NCBI RefSeq assembly: GCF_002929355.1
Contig: NZ_PJIR01000016.1
Coordinates: 1 to 56,758 of the forward strand
Length of the DNA: 56,758 bases
Source: Arthrobacter sp. B0490
GTDB lineage: Bacteria > Actinomycetota > Actinomycetes > Actinomycetales > Micrococcaceae
Reading direction: 5' to 3'
A program made the translations under genes and the position numbers. The notes beneath the pieces are model-generated. The model made no database searches. It was not told the origin of the DNA and was given only the letters and a program-made list of their open reading frames with translations. Shown in pieces: positions 1 to 8,328 of the stretch. Position 1 is the stretch's first letter. Each line of letters begins with the position of its first letter.

Positions 1-77
1 AGCGCTTCGGGGACTCCCTGCCCGAGGAGCTGAGGGGGCAGCTCGAGGAGCTGAAGCAGCGCTTCAGCGTCGCCTGA
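1..77 (+). CDS. 3' end of an unrecognised gene (partial)
   Basis: Only the last 24 codons are present, in the frame ending with TGA at 75-77. The visible C-terminus is charged and helix-forming (contains PEELRGQLEELKQ) and has no motif I recognise. It is followed 23 nt later by a strong hairpin shared with the convergent phosphomannomutase gene. GC-rich third positions support real coding. Function cannot be inferred from this fragment. Confidence 0.6.
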   Translation, partial: RFGDSLPEELRGQLEELKQRFSVA

Positions 78-100
78 GCACCGGGGGCCGGCCCCTCCGA

Positions 101-143
101 CACGAGAGAGGCCCCTTCCCGTCGGGAAGGGGCCTCTCTCGTG
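101..143. terminator. Bidirectional intrinsic terminator
   Basis: Perfect 20-bp inverted repeat (101-120 and 124-143) with a GTC loop, lying between the ends of the partial plus-strand gene and the minus-strand phosphomannomutase gene. The arms begin CACGAGAGAGG. Confidence 0.85.
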
Positions 144-161
144 CCTGCGGTGCTGCGGGGG

Positions 162-1568
162 TCAGTCGCGGATGACGGCCAGGACGCGCCGCACGAGGTC
201 CTCGAGGGTCTGCGGATCCACGGCCTCGGCGTTGAGCCGGAGGTACGGCTCGGTGTTCGAGGGGCGGAGGTTGAACCACCAGTCGCCATGGCCGGGAGTG
301 AAGGTCAGGCCGTCGAGGTCGTCCACGACCACGCCCTCCTGCTCGAATTCGGTGCGTGCCCGGGCGATGGAGGCGTGCAGGTCCGCCACCTTCGAGTTGA
401 CCTCGCCGGAGGAGAAGTAGGGCTCGTACTCGCGGCCGAGCTCCGACAGCGGGCCGTCCTGCTCCCCGAGGGCGGCCAGGACGTGCATGGCGGCCAGCAT
501 GCCGGTGTCGGCGTTCCAGAAGTCGCGGAAGTAGTAGTGGGCCGAGTGCTCGCCGCCGAACACCGCGCCCTCCTCGGCCATGATGGCCTTGATGAAGGAG
601 TGGCCTACGCGCGAGCGGAAGGGCCGTCCGCCGTCGTGCCGGATCAGTTCCGGCACCGCGCGGGAGGTGATGAGGTTGTGGATGATGACGGGCTCCGCCT
701 CACCGGCGGCCTGGGCGCGCGCGATCTCGCGGCGGGCGACCATCGCGGTGATGGCGCTGGGCGAGACGGGCTCGCCCTTCTCGTCGATGATGAAGCAGCG
801 GTCGGCGTCGCCGTCGAACGCGATCCCGATGTCCGCGCCGTGCTGCACGACGGCGGCCTGCAGGTCGAGCAGGTTCTCCGGCTCCAGCGGGTTGGCCGGG
901 TGGTTGGGGAACGAGCCGTCGAGCTCGAAGTAGAGGGGCACGATGTCGAACGGCAGGGCGGGGAGGATCCGGTCGCCGAGGACGGCCGGGGTGGTGAGGC
1001 CCGCCATGCCGTTGCCGGCGTCGACGACGATCTTCAGCGGGCGCGACGACGAGAGGTCGACCAGGGTGCGGAGGAACCGTGAGTACTCCTCGAGGACGTC
1101 GCGGACGCCGGTCGTGCCCCGGGTGCCGGCGGCGGGGATGGTGCCGTCCGCGAGGTATCGCTCGGCGCGCTCCTGGATGTCCTTCAGACCGGTCTCCGAG
1201 GACACGGGCACGGCGCCCGGGCGCGTCATCTTCATCCCGTTGTACTGGGCGGGGTTGTGGCTGGCGGTGAAGGTCACGCCCGCCGCGTGCAGGGTGCCGC
1301 TGGCGTAGTACAGCTCGTCCGTGGAGATGAGGTCGAGGAAGAGCACGTTCGCGCCGCGCAGGGTGGCGCCGTCGGCGAACGCCTTCGAGAACTCGGGCGA
1401 CGACGGGCGCATGTCGCCGCCGACCAGGATGGTCTCGCCCGCCAGGTCCAGGGAATCCACGAAGGCGGCCCCGACCGCACGGACCGAGTCCACCGTGATG
1501 GTCTCGCCGACGATGCCGCGCACGTCGTAGGCCTTGAAGGAGAGTGAGAGATCGAAGGTTGTAGTCAC
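162..1568 (-). CDS. manB: Phosphomannomutase/phosphoglucomutase
   Basis: A 468-residue alpha-D-phosphohexomutase, the usual family length, interconverting hexose 6- and 1-phosphates in the cytoplasm for sugar-nucleotide synthesis. The phosphoserine loop is TASHNP with Ser103. The metal site is DGDAD at about 252-256. The sugar-binding loop is GEHSAH near 330, and the phosphate-binding loop RPSNTEP lies near the C-terminus. I chose the GTG at 1566-1568: a -10-like TACACT (1576-1581, minus strand) ends 7 nt before it, so the mRNA is probably leaderless, and the homologous N-terminus (FKAYDVRG) follows directly. An upstream in-frame extension of 14 residues would place this promoter inside the gene. 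It is divergent from the RecQ-like helicase. ManB versus GlmM is settled by the TASHNP and GEHSAH loops; relative specificity for mannose or glucose is not visible. Confidence 0.92.
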   Translation of the reverse strand: MTTTFDLSLSFKAYDVRGIVGETITVDSVRAVGAAFVDSLDLAGETILVGGDMRPSSPEFSKAFADGATLRGANVLFLDLISTDELYYASGTLHAAGVTFTASHNPAQYNGMKMTRPGAVPVSSETGLKDIQERAERYLADGTIPAAGTRGTTGVRDVLEEYSRFLRTLVDLSSSRPLKIVVDAGNGMAGLTTPAVLGDRILPALPFDIVPLYFELDGSFPNHPANPLEPENLLDLQAAVVQHGADIGIAFDGDADRCFIIDEKGEPVSPSAITAMVARREIARAQAAGEAEPVIIHNLITSRAVPELIRHDGGRPFRSRVGHSFIKAIMAEEGAVFGGEHSAHYYFRDFWNADTGMLAAMHVLAALGEQDGPLSELGREYEPYFSSGEVNSKVADLHASIARARTEFEQEGVVVDDLDGLTFTPGHGDWWFNLRPSNTEPYLRLNAEAVDPQTLEDLVRRVLAVIRD

Positions 1569-1660
1569 GTTGGAAAGTGTATCGGTGGGGCCGCGACGCC
1601 GGTTGCGCACATGGTGGGCCTCCCGCGAGGACTGGGGGACGTGGCTGGGATACTGGGAGG

Positions 1661-3775
1661 ATGTCGACGACCACCACGCTCAACGAGCAAGCAACAGCCA
1701 TCCTGCACACCCTCGTCGGGTCGCCGGACGCGCAGTTCCACGAGGGGCAGTTCGAGGCCATCGAGGCGCTCGTCGAGGGCGGGCGGCGCGCCCTCGTCGT
1801 CCAGCGCACCGGCTGGGGGAAGTCCGCCGTGTACTTCGTCGCCAGCCTGCTCCTGCGCGCCCGCGGAGCCGGGCCCACGCTCATCGTCTCGCCCCTGCTC
1901 GCGCTCATGCGGGACCAGGTGGCCGCCGCCGCCCGGGCCGGGGTGCGCGCCGAGGCCATCAACTCGGCCAACCAGACGGAGTGGCAGGACATCGAGGCGA
2001 AGCTCCAGGCCGACGAGGTGGACGTCCTCCTCGTCTCGCCCGAACGCCTCAACAACCCGTCGTTCCGTGAGCTCTACCTGCCGGAGCTCATGCGGCGGAC
2101 GGGCCTGCTCGTGATCGACGAGGCCCACTGCATCTCCGACTGGGGCCACGACTTCCGCCCCGACTACCGGCGCCTGCGCGAGCTGATCCTGGGGCTGCCG
2201 CAGGGCGTCCCCGTGCTGGCCACCACGGCGACCGCGAACTCCCGCGTCGTGAAGGACGTCGAGGAACAGCTCGGGGCGGGAGGCACCGACGTCTTCACGC
2301 TGCGCGGGGAGCTCGCCCGCAAGTCGCTGCGGCTCGGCGTGTTGCGCCTGCCGAGCCCCCGCTCCCGCCTCGCCTGGCTCCTCACGCACCTCTCCGACCT
2401 GCCGGGCAGCGGCATCATCTACGCCCTGACCGTCTCCGCCGCCGAGGACACCGCACGGCTCCTGCGCGAGAACGGGCACGCCGTCCGCGCCTACACGGGA
2501 CGCACCGATCCGGCCGACCGGGAGGCCGCGGAGGCCGCCCTGAAGAACAACGAGGTGAAGGCGCTCGTGGCCACCAGCGCGCTCGGCATGGGCTTCGACA
2601 AGCCCGACCTCGGCTTCGTGGTGCACCTCGGAGCCCCGTCCTCGCCCGTCGCCTACTACCAGCAGGTGGGCCGCGCGGGACGCGGGACGCCGAACGCCGA
2701 CGTCCTGTTGCTGCCCGGGGCCGAGGACCGCGACATCTGGGAATACTTCGCCACCGCGTCGATGCCGTCCCAGGACGCCGCCCTGCGGGTGCTCGACGCC
2801 CTCGAGCCGGGCACCGTCCTGTCCACCCCGGCACTCGAGACGCGCGTCAACCTGAAGCGCTCGCCCCTCGAGCTCCTCCTCAAGGTGCTCGACGTCGACG
2901 GCGCCGTCCGCAAGGTGACCGGCGGGTGGGAGAGCACCGGGACGCCCTGGACCTACGACGCCGAGCGGTACCGGCGGATCAGCGAGGCCCGCGTCGTGGA
3001 GCAGAAGGCGATGCTCGACTACGAGAACACCGCCGGCTGCCGCATGGAGTTCCTCTCGAGGTCCCTCGACGATCCGGCCGCCACCCCGTGCGGCCGTTGC
3101 GACAACTGCGCTGGCCCCTGGTACTCGGACGAGGTGGCGCACGACGCCTCCGACTCGGCGAACCAGGCCCTCAGCCGCGTCGGGGTGGAACTCGAGCCGC
3201 GGGGCCAGTGGCCGTCCGGCATGGAGAAGCTGGGCGTGCCCCTGAAGGGGAAGCTGAAGCCGGGTGAGGTCAGCCTGCCCGGCCGGGCCCTGGCCCGCCT
3301 GACGGACCTCGGCTGGGGGAACAGGCTGCGGGAGCTCATGGCCGACGCGACCCCCGACGCACCGCTGGACCACGCGGCCATCGAAGCCGTGGTGCGCGTG
3401 CTGGCGCAGTGGGGCTGGGACGAGCGGCCGGTCGCCGTGGTCAGCGTCCCCTCGCGGCGGCGCCCCGAACTCATCGGATCCCTCGCGCAGGCGCTGGCCC
3501 AGGTGGGGCGCATCCCCTATCTCGGGCAGCTCGCCACCCCGCACGGCTTCCCGCAGGGGCAGGCGGGAGGCAACAGCGCCTTCCGCCTGGCGGCTGTATG
3601 GGACCACTTCGCCGTCCCCGAGGGCGGCGCCGCATGGTTCGCCGCGAACCCCGGGCCGGTGCTGCTGGTCGACGACGTCGCGGACAGCCGCTGGACGATC
3701 ACCGAGGCGGGGCGGGCGCTGCGTTCGGCCGGCGCGTCGGGAGTGCTGCCCTTCGCCCTGGCGCTCAAGGCGTAA
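1661..3775 (+). CDS. RecQ-family ATP-dependent DNA helicase with C-terminal phosphoribosyltransferase-like domain
   Basis: A 704-residue protein. The N-terminal half is a RecQ helicase: Walker A TGWGKS (about 50-55), DEAH with the RecQ-typical CISDWGHDFRP following (153 on), TATA motif III, and motif VI QVGRAGR. A zinc-binding set follows (C460, then CGRCDNC with C477, C480, C483). The last ~200 residues do not look like an RQC/HRDC tail. They resemble a ComF-type phosphoribosyltransferase: VSVPSRRRPELIGSLAQALA, then VLLVDDVADS around 667-676, which matches the PRPP loop (hydrophobics, two acidics) but has lost the usual TG. I chose the ATG at 1661 because homology begins just after it; GGAGG abuts the codon, so initiation mode is uncertain. 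Expected role is DNA unwinding in repair or recombination; the role of the tail is unknown. Confidence 0.88.
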   Translation: MSTTTTLNEQATAILHTLVGSPDAQFHEGQFEAIEALVEGGRRALVVQRTGWGKSAVYFVASLLLRARGAGPTLIVSPLLALMRDQVAAAARAGVRAEAINSANQTEWQDIEAKLQADEVDVLLVSPERLNNPSFRELYLPELMRRTGLLVIDEAHCISDWGHDFRPDYRRLRELILGLPQGVPVLATTATANSRVVKDVEEQLGAGGTDVFTLRGELARKSLRLGVLRLPSPRSRLAWLLTHLSDLPGSGIIYALTVSAAEDTARLLRENGHAVRAYTGRTDPADREAAEAALKNNEVKALVATSALGMGFDKPDLGFVVHLGAPSSPVAYYQQVGRAGRGTPNADVLLLPGAEDRDIWEYFATASMPSQDAALRVLDALEPGTVLSTPALETRVNLKRSPLELLLKVLDVDGAVRKVTGGWESTGTPWTYDAERYRRISEARVVEQKAMLDYENTAGCRMEFLSRSLDDPAATPCGRCDNCAGPWYSDEVAHDASDSANQALSRVGVELEPRGQWPSGMEKLGVPLKGKLKPGEVSLPGRALARLTDLGWGNRLRELMADATPDAPLDHAAIEAVVRVLAQWGWDERPVAVVSVPSRRRPELIGSLAQALAQVGRIPYLGQLATPHGFPQGQAGGNSAFRLAAVWDHFAVPEGGAAWFAANPGPVLLVDDVADSRWTITEAGRALRSAGASGVLPFALALKA

Positions 3776-3790
3776 CGGGCCGGGATGCGA

Positions 3791-3820
3791 GAAGGCCCCC
3801 GGGGTACCCGGGGGCCTTGG
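3791..3820. terminator. Terminator shared by the helicase gene and tRNA-Ser
   Basis: A near-perfect palindrome, AAGGCCCCCGG paired with CCGGGGGCCTT around a short GGTAC centre. It lies between the plus-strand helicase stop and the 3' end of the minus-strand tRNA, so it can serve both. Confidence 0.8.
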
Positions 3821-3823
3821 CGC

Positions 3824-3910
3824 GGAGACGGGGGGATTTGAACCCCCGGTAGGCTTTAGGCCCACACTTCATTAGCAGTGAAGCCCATTCGGCCGCTCTG
3901 GCACGTCTCC
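3824..3910 (-). tRNA. tRNA-Ser (anticodon GCU)
   Basis: Read on the minus strand, an 87-nt type II tRNA. The acceptor GGAGACG pairs with CGTCTCC. The anticodon stem CTTCA/TGAAG encloses the loop CTGCTAA (anticodon GCT). A long variable arm is typical of tRNA-Ser, and the T arm GGGGGTTCAAATCCCCC is intact. CCA is not encoded. Confidence 0.96.
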
Positions 3911-3962
3911 TCGGCTATCTCTAGCCTCCCAAGGTTACCCAGAAGGGGACGGCAAGAGCAAA

Positions 3963-4001
3963 ACCACCCCGCAGCCGTCCAGGAACTGCCGGGCGGGTGG
4001 T
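3963..4001 (-). terminator. Possible terminator of the S9 peptidase gene
   Basis: ACCACCC and GGGTGGT arms flank a long loop just past the peptidase stop. On the minus strand the hairpin is followed by GGTTTTGC, a short T-rich run. The loop is long, so support is moderate. Confidence 0.4.
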
Positions 4002-4015
4002 CGCGCGCGGTCGTG

Positions 4016-6100
4016 TCAGAGCGATCCCGTGAGGGCCCGCCAGAGGAACTCGAAGCTCATCGCGTGCATCCTCGCGGCCTGCCGGTTGTCGGCGGCCCCG
4101 GCGTGCCCGCCCTCGAGCGCCTCGTGGAACCAGACGTCCGGGATGTCGAGGTCCTTCATCTTCGCGGCCATCTTCCGGGCCTGCACCGGGCCCACCCTGT
4201 CGTCGCTGGTCGCCGTCCAGATGAGCGTCTTCGGATAGGCGACGTCGTCGCGGAGCAGGTGGTACGGCGAGAAGGTCTGCACGTACTCCCATTCCTCGGG
4301 CTTGTCCGGGTCGCCGTACTCCGCGATCCAGGAGTAGCCGGCCGACAGCTTCGTGTAACGGCGCATGTCGAGCAGGGGCACGCCGCACGAGATGGCGCCG
4401 AACAGGTGCGGATAGGTGGTGAGCATGTTGCCCACGAGCAGCCCGCCGTTGCTGCGGCCCGTGCAACCGAGGAGCGCCGGCGAGGTGACGCCGCGCCGGA
4501 CGAGGTCCTCGGCGATGGCCGCGAAATCCTCGTAGGCGCGGTGCCGGTTCGCGTGCAGCGCCGCGTGGTGCCACTGCGGCCCGTACTCGCCGCCCCCGCG
4601 GATGTTCGCCAGCACGTACACGCCGTGCCGGCCCTCCTCCGTGGTGCGTTCGAGCCAGCCGCGACCGATCACGCCGCTGTACGCGGGTGTCATCGAGTGC
4701 TCGAAACCGCCGTACCCGGACAGGAGGGTGGGGTTCCCGCCGTCGAGCACCAGGTCCTTCGACGCGAGCTGGAAATAGGGCACGCGCGTGCCGTCGGTCG
4801 AGACCGCGAAGTGCTGCTCGACGGCGAAGCGGTCCTCGTCGAAGTAGGACGGCGAGGACTTCACGGCCGTGTGGTCGCCGCCGATGGTCCCGCGGTGGAG
4901 CGTCGACGGCGTCAGGAAGCCGGTGGCGATGAGCCAGTAGTCGTTGCCGTCCTCGTCGTCCTCGTCGTCGACCGCGTAGGCGTCGACGGAGTGCAGCGGC
5001 GGGCAGGCGTCGAGCAGGTCGGCCGTCCAGTCCTTCGCGGGATCGAGGATGCGGATCTCGGAGGACACGTCGCGCAGCAGGTTCAGCAGGAGGTAGTCCC
5101 GGGTCCAGCTCCAGGACTGCAGGGACGTGGACGGATCGGGGGAGAAGACGGTCGCGAACGTGCGCTCACCGGCGAGGAAGGAGTCCAGCGCGATGACGAG
5201 GAGGGCGCCGGCCGCGTGGGTGGTCCCGGCCTCGATCCAGTCCGTGCGAGGCCGGACGATCAGCCATTCCCGGTGCAGCGAGATGCTGGCGTCCTCGGGC
5301 ACCTCGATCAGGCGCCAGCCGTCCTGCCGGAGGTAGGTGCGGCGCGTGTGGAAATCGATGGTGTCGACGGCGATGTCACGCTCGAAGCCCGGTGTGGAGT
5401 CGTGCAGCACGAGCGCTATCATGTGGTCCTCGTCCACCTCGAAGTACTGCTCGGCCGCGGCGAGTCCGGTCCCGCGCCGCAGGGTCCGGACGGTCCGGGG
5501 GTAGGAACTCGACGTCATCGACCCCGGCCCGAAATCGGTGCCGACGTGGAGGGCGTCCGGGCCGGCCCAGCTGATGCGGCTCTTCGCGGTCGGGATGTCG
5601 AAGCCGCCGTCGACGAACGACAGCGTGTCGAGGCTGAACTCGCGGTAGCGCGCAGCGTCGCCGCCGTCGGGGGAGAGGACCACGAGGACCCGGTCGTGCG
5701 GGGCGCCGGCCACCGGCCGGAGGAAGAGCGCCCCGCTCCAGACCCATTCGGTCCCCTCGGCGGCGCTCAGGGCGTCGACGTCGAGCAGGAGTTCCCAGGC
5801 CGGGGTGTCGGAGGCGTAGCTGTCCCACGTGGTGCGCCGCCAGATGCCCTGGCGGTGCTCGGCATCGCGCCAGAAGTTGTAGTAGTGGCTCCCGTGCTTG
5901 CCGGCCATGGGGATCCGGTCCGTGGAGTCGAGCACCTCGAGGATGCCGCGCTCCCGGACGGCGAAGTCCGGCGTCACCAGGGCGTCCTCGGTCAGGGCGT
6001 TCTCGGCCCGGACCCACGCGAGGCCGTCCTCGGCGTAGATGTCCTCGAGCCAGAGGAAGGGGTCGTCCGTGGTCGCGGTGGTCTGCGTCGGGTGCGTCAT
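4016..6100 (-). CDS. S9 family prolyl oligopeptidase-like serine peptidase
   Basis: A 694-residue cytoplasmic enzyme with no signal peptide, matching the usual prolyl oligopeptidase length (about 700). The N-terminus has the family entry DDPFLWLEDI. The long middle part should form the beta-propeller that gates access. The C-terminal alpha/beta-hydrolase domain carries the triad: Ser550 in GRSNGG, Asp633 or Asp634 in TSDDR, and His666 in EGGHAG. It should cleave short peptides after proline or basic residues; oligopeptidase B versus prolyl oligopeptidase cannot be separated here. The ATG at 6098-6100 is preceded on the minus strand by TAGGAT (6107-6112) with 6 nt between, a leaderless arrangement. 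It is divergent from the FAD/NAD(P)-binding gene, leaving 77 bp with a promoter for each. Confidence 0.9.
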   Translation of the reverse strand: MTHPTQTTATTDDPFLWLEDIYAEDGLAWVRAENALTEDALVTPDFAVRERGILEVLDSTDRIPMAGKHGSHYYNFWRDAEHRQGIWRRTTWDSYASDTPAWELLLDVDALSAAEGTEWVWSGALFLRPVAGAPHDRVLVVLSPDGGDAARYREFSLDTLSFVDGGFDIPTAKSRISWAGPDALHVGTDFGPGSMTSSSYPRTVRTLRRGTGLAAAEQYFEVDEDHMIALVLHDSTPGFERDIAVDTIDFHTRRTYLRQDGWRLIEVPEDASISLHREWLIVRPRTDWIEAGTTHAAGALLVIALDSFLAGERTFATVFSPDPSTSLQSWSWTRDYLLLNLLRDVSSEIRILDPAKDWTADLLDACPPLHSVDAYAVDDEDDEDGNDYWLIATGFLTPSTLHRGTIGGDHTAVKSSPSYFDEDRFAVEQHFAVSTDGTRVPYFQLASKDLVLDGGNPTLLSGYGGFEHSMTPAYSGVIGRGWLERTTEEGRHGVYVLANIRGGGEYGPQWHHAALHANRHRAYEDFAAIAEDLVRRGVTSPALLGCTGRSNGGLLVGNMLTTYPHLFGAISCGVPLLDMRRYTKLSAGYSWIAEYGDPDKPEEWEYVQTFSPYHLLRDDVAYPKTLIWTATSDDRVGPVQARKMAAKMKDLDIPDVWFHEALEGGHAGAADNRQAARMHAMSFEFLWRALTGSL

Positions 6101-6177
6101 CAGCCCATCCTATGCAGCGCTCCCTCAGGCGATCTCCCGGCGAACGGGGCCGCGCCCGCGTTGGATAGGCTTGACGC

Positions 6178-8118
6178 GTGGAGAACCAGGAGGCAAGGCG
6201 CGTGGCCGTCATCGGAGGCGGACCCCGCGGCACCTCCGTGGTGGAGCGGTTGATCGCAGGGCACCGCGCCCTGGGCGCCGGTGCTCCCGCCCTCGCCCTG
6301 CACGTGATCGAGCCCTACGAGGCCGGCCCCGGACACGTCTGGCGGACGGACCAGTCGCGGCTGTTCCTCATGAACACACCCTGCCTCTACCCGACGGTCG
6401 TCCCGGTGGGACCCGCCGCCGCCGGCGTCGCGTCCTCACCCGGCGGCGTCTCCTTCGACACCTGGCGGGCACGCGTGAACGACGGCCTGGTTCCCGGACT
6501 GGGCGACGCCGATCTCGCCGAGTGCGCGCGGCTCGCCTCGAGGGACTTCCCGAGCAGGGCCCTCTACGGCCGGTACCTCGCCTGGACCTTCGCGGAGGTC
6601 GTGCGCCAAGCCCCGTCCGGCGTCGCCGTCGTCCGCCACCCCCAGGAGGCCGTCCGGCTGCGGCGGCTCGACGCCGGCCGGTGGCGCATCCTCCTCGACG
6701 ACGGCTCCCGGGTCCATGCCGACGACGTCGTCCTGGCGCTGGGACATCTCGCGGCGACCCTCACCCCCGAGCAGGGGAGGCTGCAGGACGTCGCAGCGCG
6801 CCACGGGCTGCAGTACTGGCCCCCCGCCGTCCCGGCCGACGTCACCTGGGACCGGCTCCCCGCGCGGAAGACCGTCCTGGTCCGGGGACTCGGCCTCAAC
6901 TTCTTCGACGCCATGATCCAGCTGACCGAGGGCCGCGGTGGGCGGTTCGCGCCCGCCGACGGGGGCCGGCTCGAGTACACGCCCTCCGGCCGGGAGCCCC
7001 GGCTCGTCGCGGCATCGCGGCGGGGGGTGCCCTACCGGGCGAAGGCGTCCCTCGACTCCTACATCCCGCGCAGCATCGAACTGCGGTTCTGCACCCCGGC
7101 CCGGGTGCTCGCGTTCCGGCGGTCGGGCGTGCAGCCCGGCTTCGACCACGACCTCTGGCCGCTGCTGCACCGGGACGTGCTCCGTGTCTACTACACGACG
7201 CTCTGCCGGACCACGCAGCGGCCGCTCACGGCCGCACCCGAGGCGTTCCTCGCGGAGCTGGACAGCGCGCTGGGGACGGAGGGCCCTGCGTGGGAGGCCG
7301 CGGCCGGGGAGGCCGTCGCCCGCGCGATCCCCGTGGACCTCCGGCTCGACGTCGAAGCACTCGCCCACCCGTTCGCCGGGCGCCGCTTCGCTGACGGCGA
7401 GGAACTCGCCGCGGCCGTCCTCGCCTACCTCGACGCCGACGCCGGCGGATCGGCGGCCGGCGAGGACGACCCCCTCAAGATGGCGATCGGCGCCCTGAAC
7501 GCCGGGAGGTCGGTCATCAAGCAGGCCGTCGCGGACGGCGGGATCTCGGACTCGTCGTGGAACGCCGAGCTCCGCGGATGGTTCGAGCCGCTCGTCGAGG
7601 GCCTCGCCAGCGGGCCGCCGCCCGCGCGGATCGCGCAGCTCGCAGCGCTCGTGCGGGCGGGGATCGTCCGCTTCGTGGGGCCGAACCCGAGCTTCGGCTT
7701 CGACCAGGACGAGGGGCTCTTCCGCGCGACCTCCCCGTGGGTGCAGGGCGAGTCCTTCACCGCGCGCTACCTCGTGGAGGCCATGATGCCCGCGAACCGG
7801 GTGAGCACGAGCCTGTCCCCGCTCATGCGCACCCTCCTCGAGGACGGCAGCGTTCGACCGCGGACCCGCATGGGGGAGGACGGGGTGCCGGTGACCTCGG
7901 CCGGGCTGGACGTCACGGTGCCGCCCTATCGTGCCGTCGACAGGACCGGGAAGGCCCAGGACTCCCTCTTCGTGATCGGCCTCCAGCTCGCCTCCGTGCA
8001 GTGGGGGACGGCCATCGCGGCCGAGGCCGGGGCCCCGCTGGAAGCCGGCGGCAGGACCCTGCTCGATGCAGACGCGATCGCCGCCGCGCTCCTGGAGCGG
8101 GCCGCGGGCGGGCTGTAG
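6178..8118 (+). CDS. FAD/NAD(P)-binding protein
   Basis: A 646-residue protein. The N-terminus has a dinucleotide-binding signature, VAVIGGGPRGTS (G13-G15, G18), of the NAD_binding_9 type found in a poorly characterised family of FAD/NAD(P)-binding proteins; related residues follow in LFLMNTPCLYP. A second hydrophobic strand (DDVVLALGH) is consistent with the rest of the Rossmann fold. There is no signal peptide or membrane segment. The GTG at 6178 is chosen because TAGGCT (6166-6171) ends 6 nt before it and there is no Shine-Dalgarno sequence. It probably acts as a flavoprotein oxidoreductase or monooxygenase; substrate is unknown and no neighbour suggests a pathway. Confidence 0.8.
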   Translation: MENQEARRVAVIGGGPRGTSVVERLIAGHRALGAGAPALALHVIEPYEAGPGHVWRTDQSRLFLMNTPCLYPTVVPVGPAAAGVASSPGGVSFDTWRARVNDGLVPGLGDADLAECARLASRDFPSRALYGRYLAWTFAEVVRQAPSGVAVVRHPQEAVRLRRLDAGRWRILLDDGSRVHADDVVLALGHLAATLTPEQGRLQDVAARHGLQYWPPAVPADVTWDRLPARKTVLVRGLGLNFFDAMIQLTEGRGGRFAPADGGRLEYTPSGREPRLVAASRRGVPYRAKASLDSYIPRSIELRFCTPARVLAFRRSGVQPGFDHDLWPLLHRDVLRVYYTTLCRTTQRPLTAAPEAFLAELDSALGTEGPAWEAAAGEAVARAIPVDLRLDVEALAHPFAGRRFADGEELAAAVLAYLDADAGGSAAGEDDPLKMAIGALNAGRSVIKQAVADGGISDSSWNAELRGWFEPLVEGLASGPPPARIAQLAALVRAGIVRFVGPNPSFGFDQDEGLFRATSPWVQGESFTARYLVEAMMPANRVSTSLSPLMRTLLEDGSVRPRTRMGEDGVPVTSAGLDVTVPPYRAVDRTGKAQDSLFVIGLQLASVQWGTAIAAEAGAPLEAGGRTLLDADAIAAALLERAAGGL

Positions 8119-8159
8119 GAGTTCGACGGGACCGAGCCCGGCACCCGGAGCGCAGAAAG

Positions 8160-8191
8160 GAGGGACCCCCACCGGGTGGTGGAGGTCCCTC
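8160..8191. terminator. Terminator after the FAD/NAD(P)-binding gene
   Basis: GAGGGACCCCCACC pairs with GGTGGAGGTCCCTC (one mismatch) around GGGT, followed on the plus strand by CGTTTC. It may also end transcripts of the convergent nuclease gene, whose stop is 138 nt away. Confidence 0.75.
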
Positions 8192-8229
8192 GTTTCATGG
8201 GTGCCCCGGCGTCAGGCGCTCAGGACGGT

Positions 8230-8268
8230 CACCTGGCGGTCGGGACAGCGCTCGTGGTCCGCCAGGTG
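8230..8268 (-). terminator. Hairpin downstream of the secreted nuclease gene
   Basis: CACCTGGCGG (8230-8239) pairs perfectly with CCGCCAGGTG (8259-8268) around a 19-nt loop. No T-run follows, so it may only stabilise the 3' end. Confidence 0.35.
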
Positions 8269-8328
8269 CGCCCGGTAGCTCGCCCGGGCGCCGTTGTCGG
8301 CGCCGTCGATCGGGACTGCCGGCTCGAA

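Noticed and set aside
1577..1660. 28-residue N-terminal extension of the RecQ-like helicase
   Set aside because: The stretch overlaps the manB promoter, is low-complexity and lacks homology features; ATG at 1661 is preferred.
1565..3865. Long open frames antisense to the helicase, CstA, cysS/rlmB and glg genes, some over 900 codons
   Set aside because: They are products of GC-rich third positions in the real genes. Their translations are Arg/Pro/Gly/Ala-rich, show no domains, and lie opposite genes with clear motifs.
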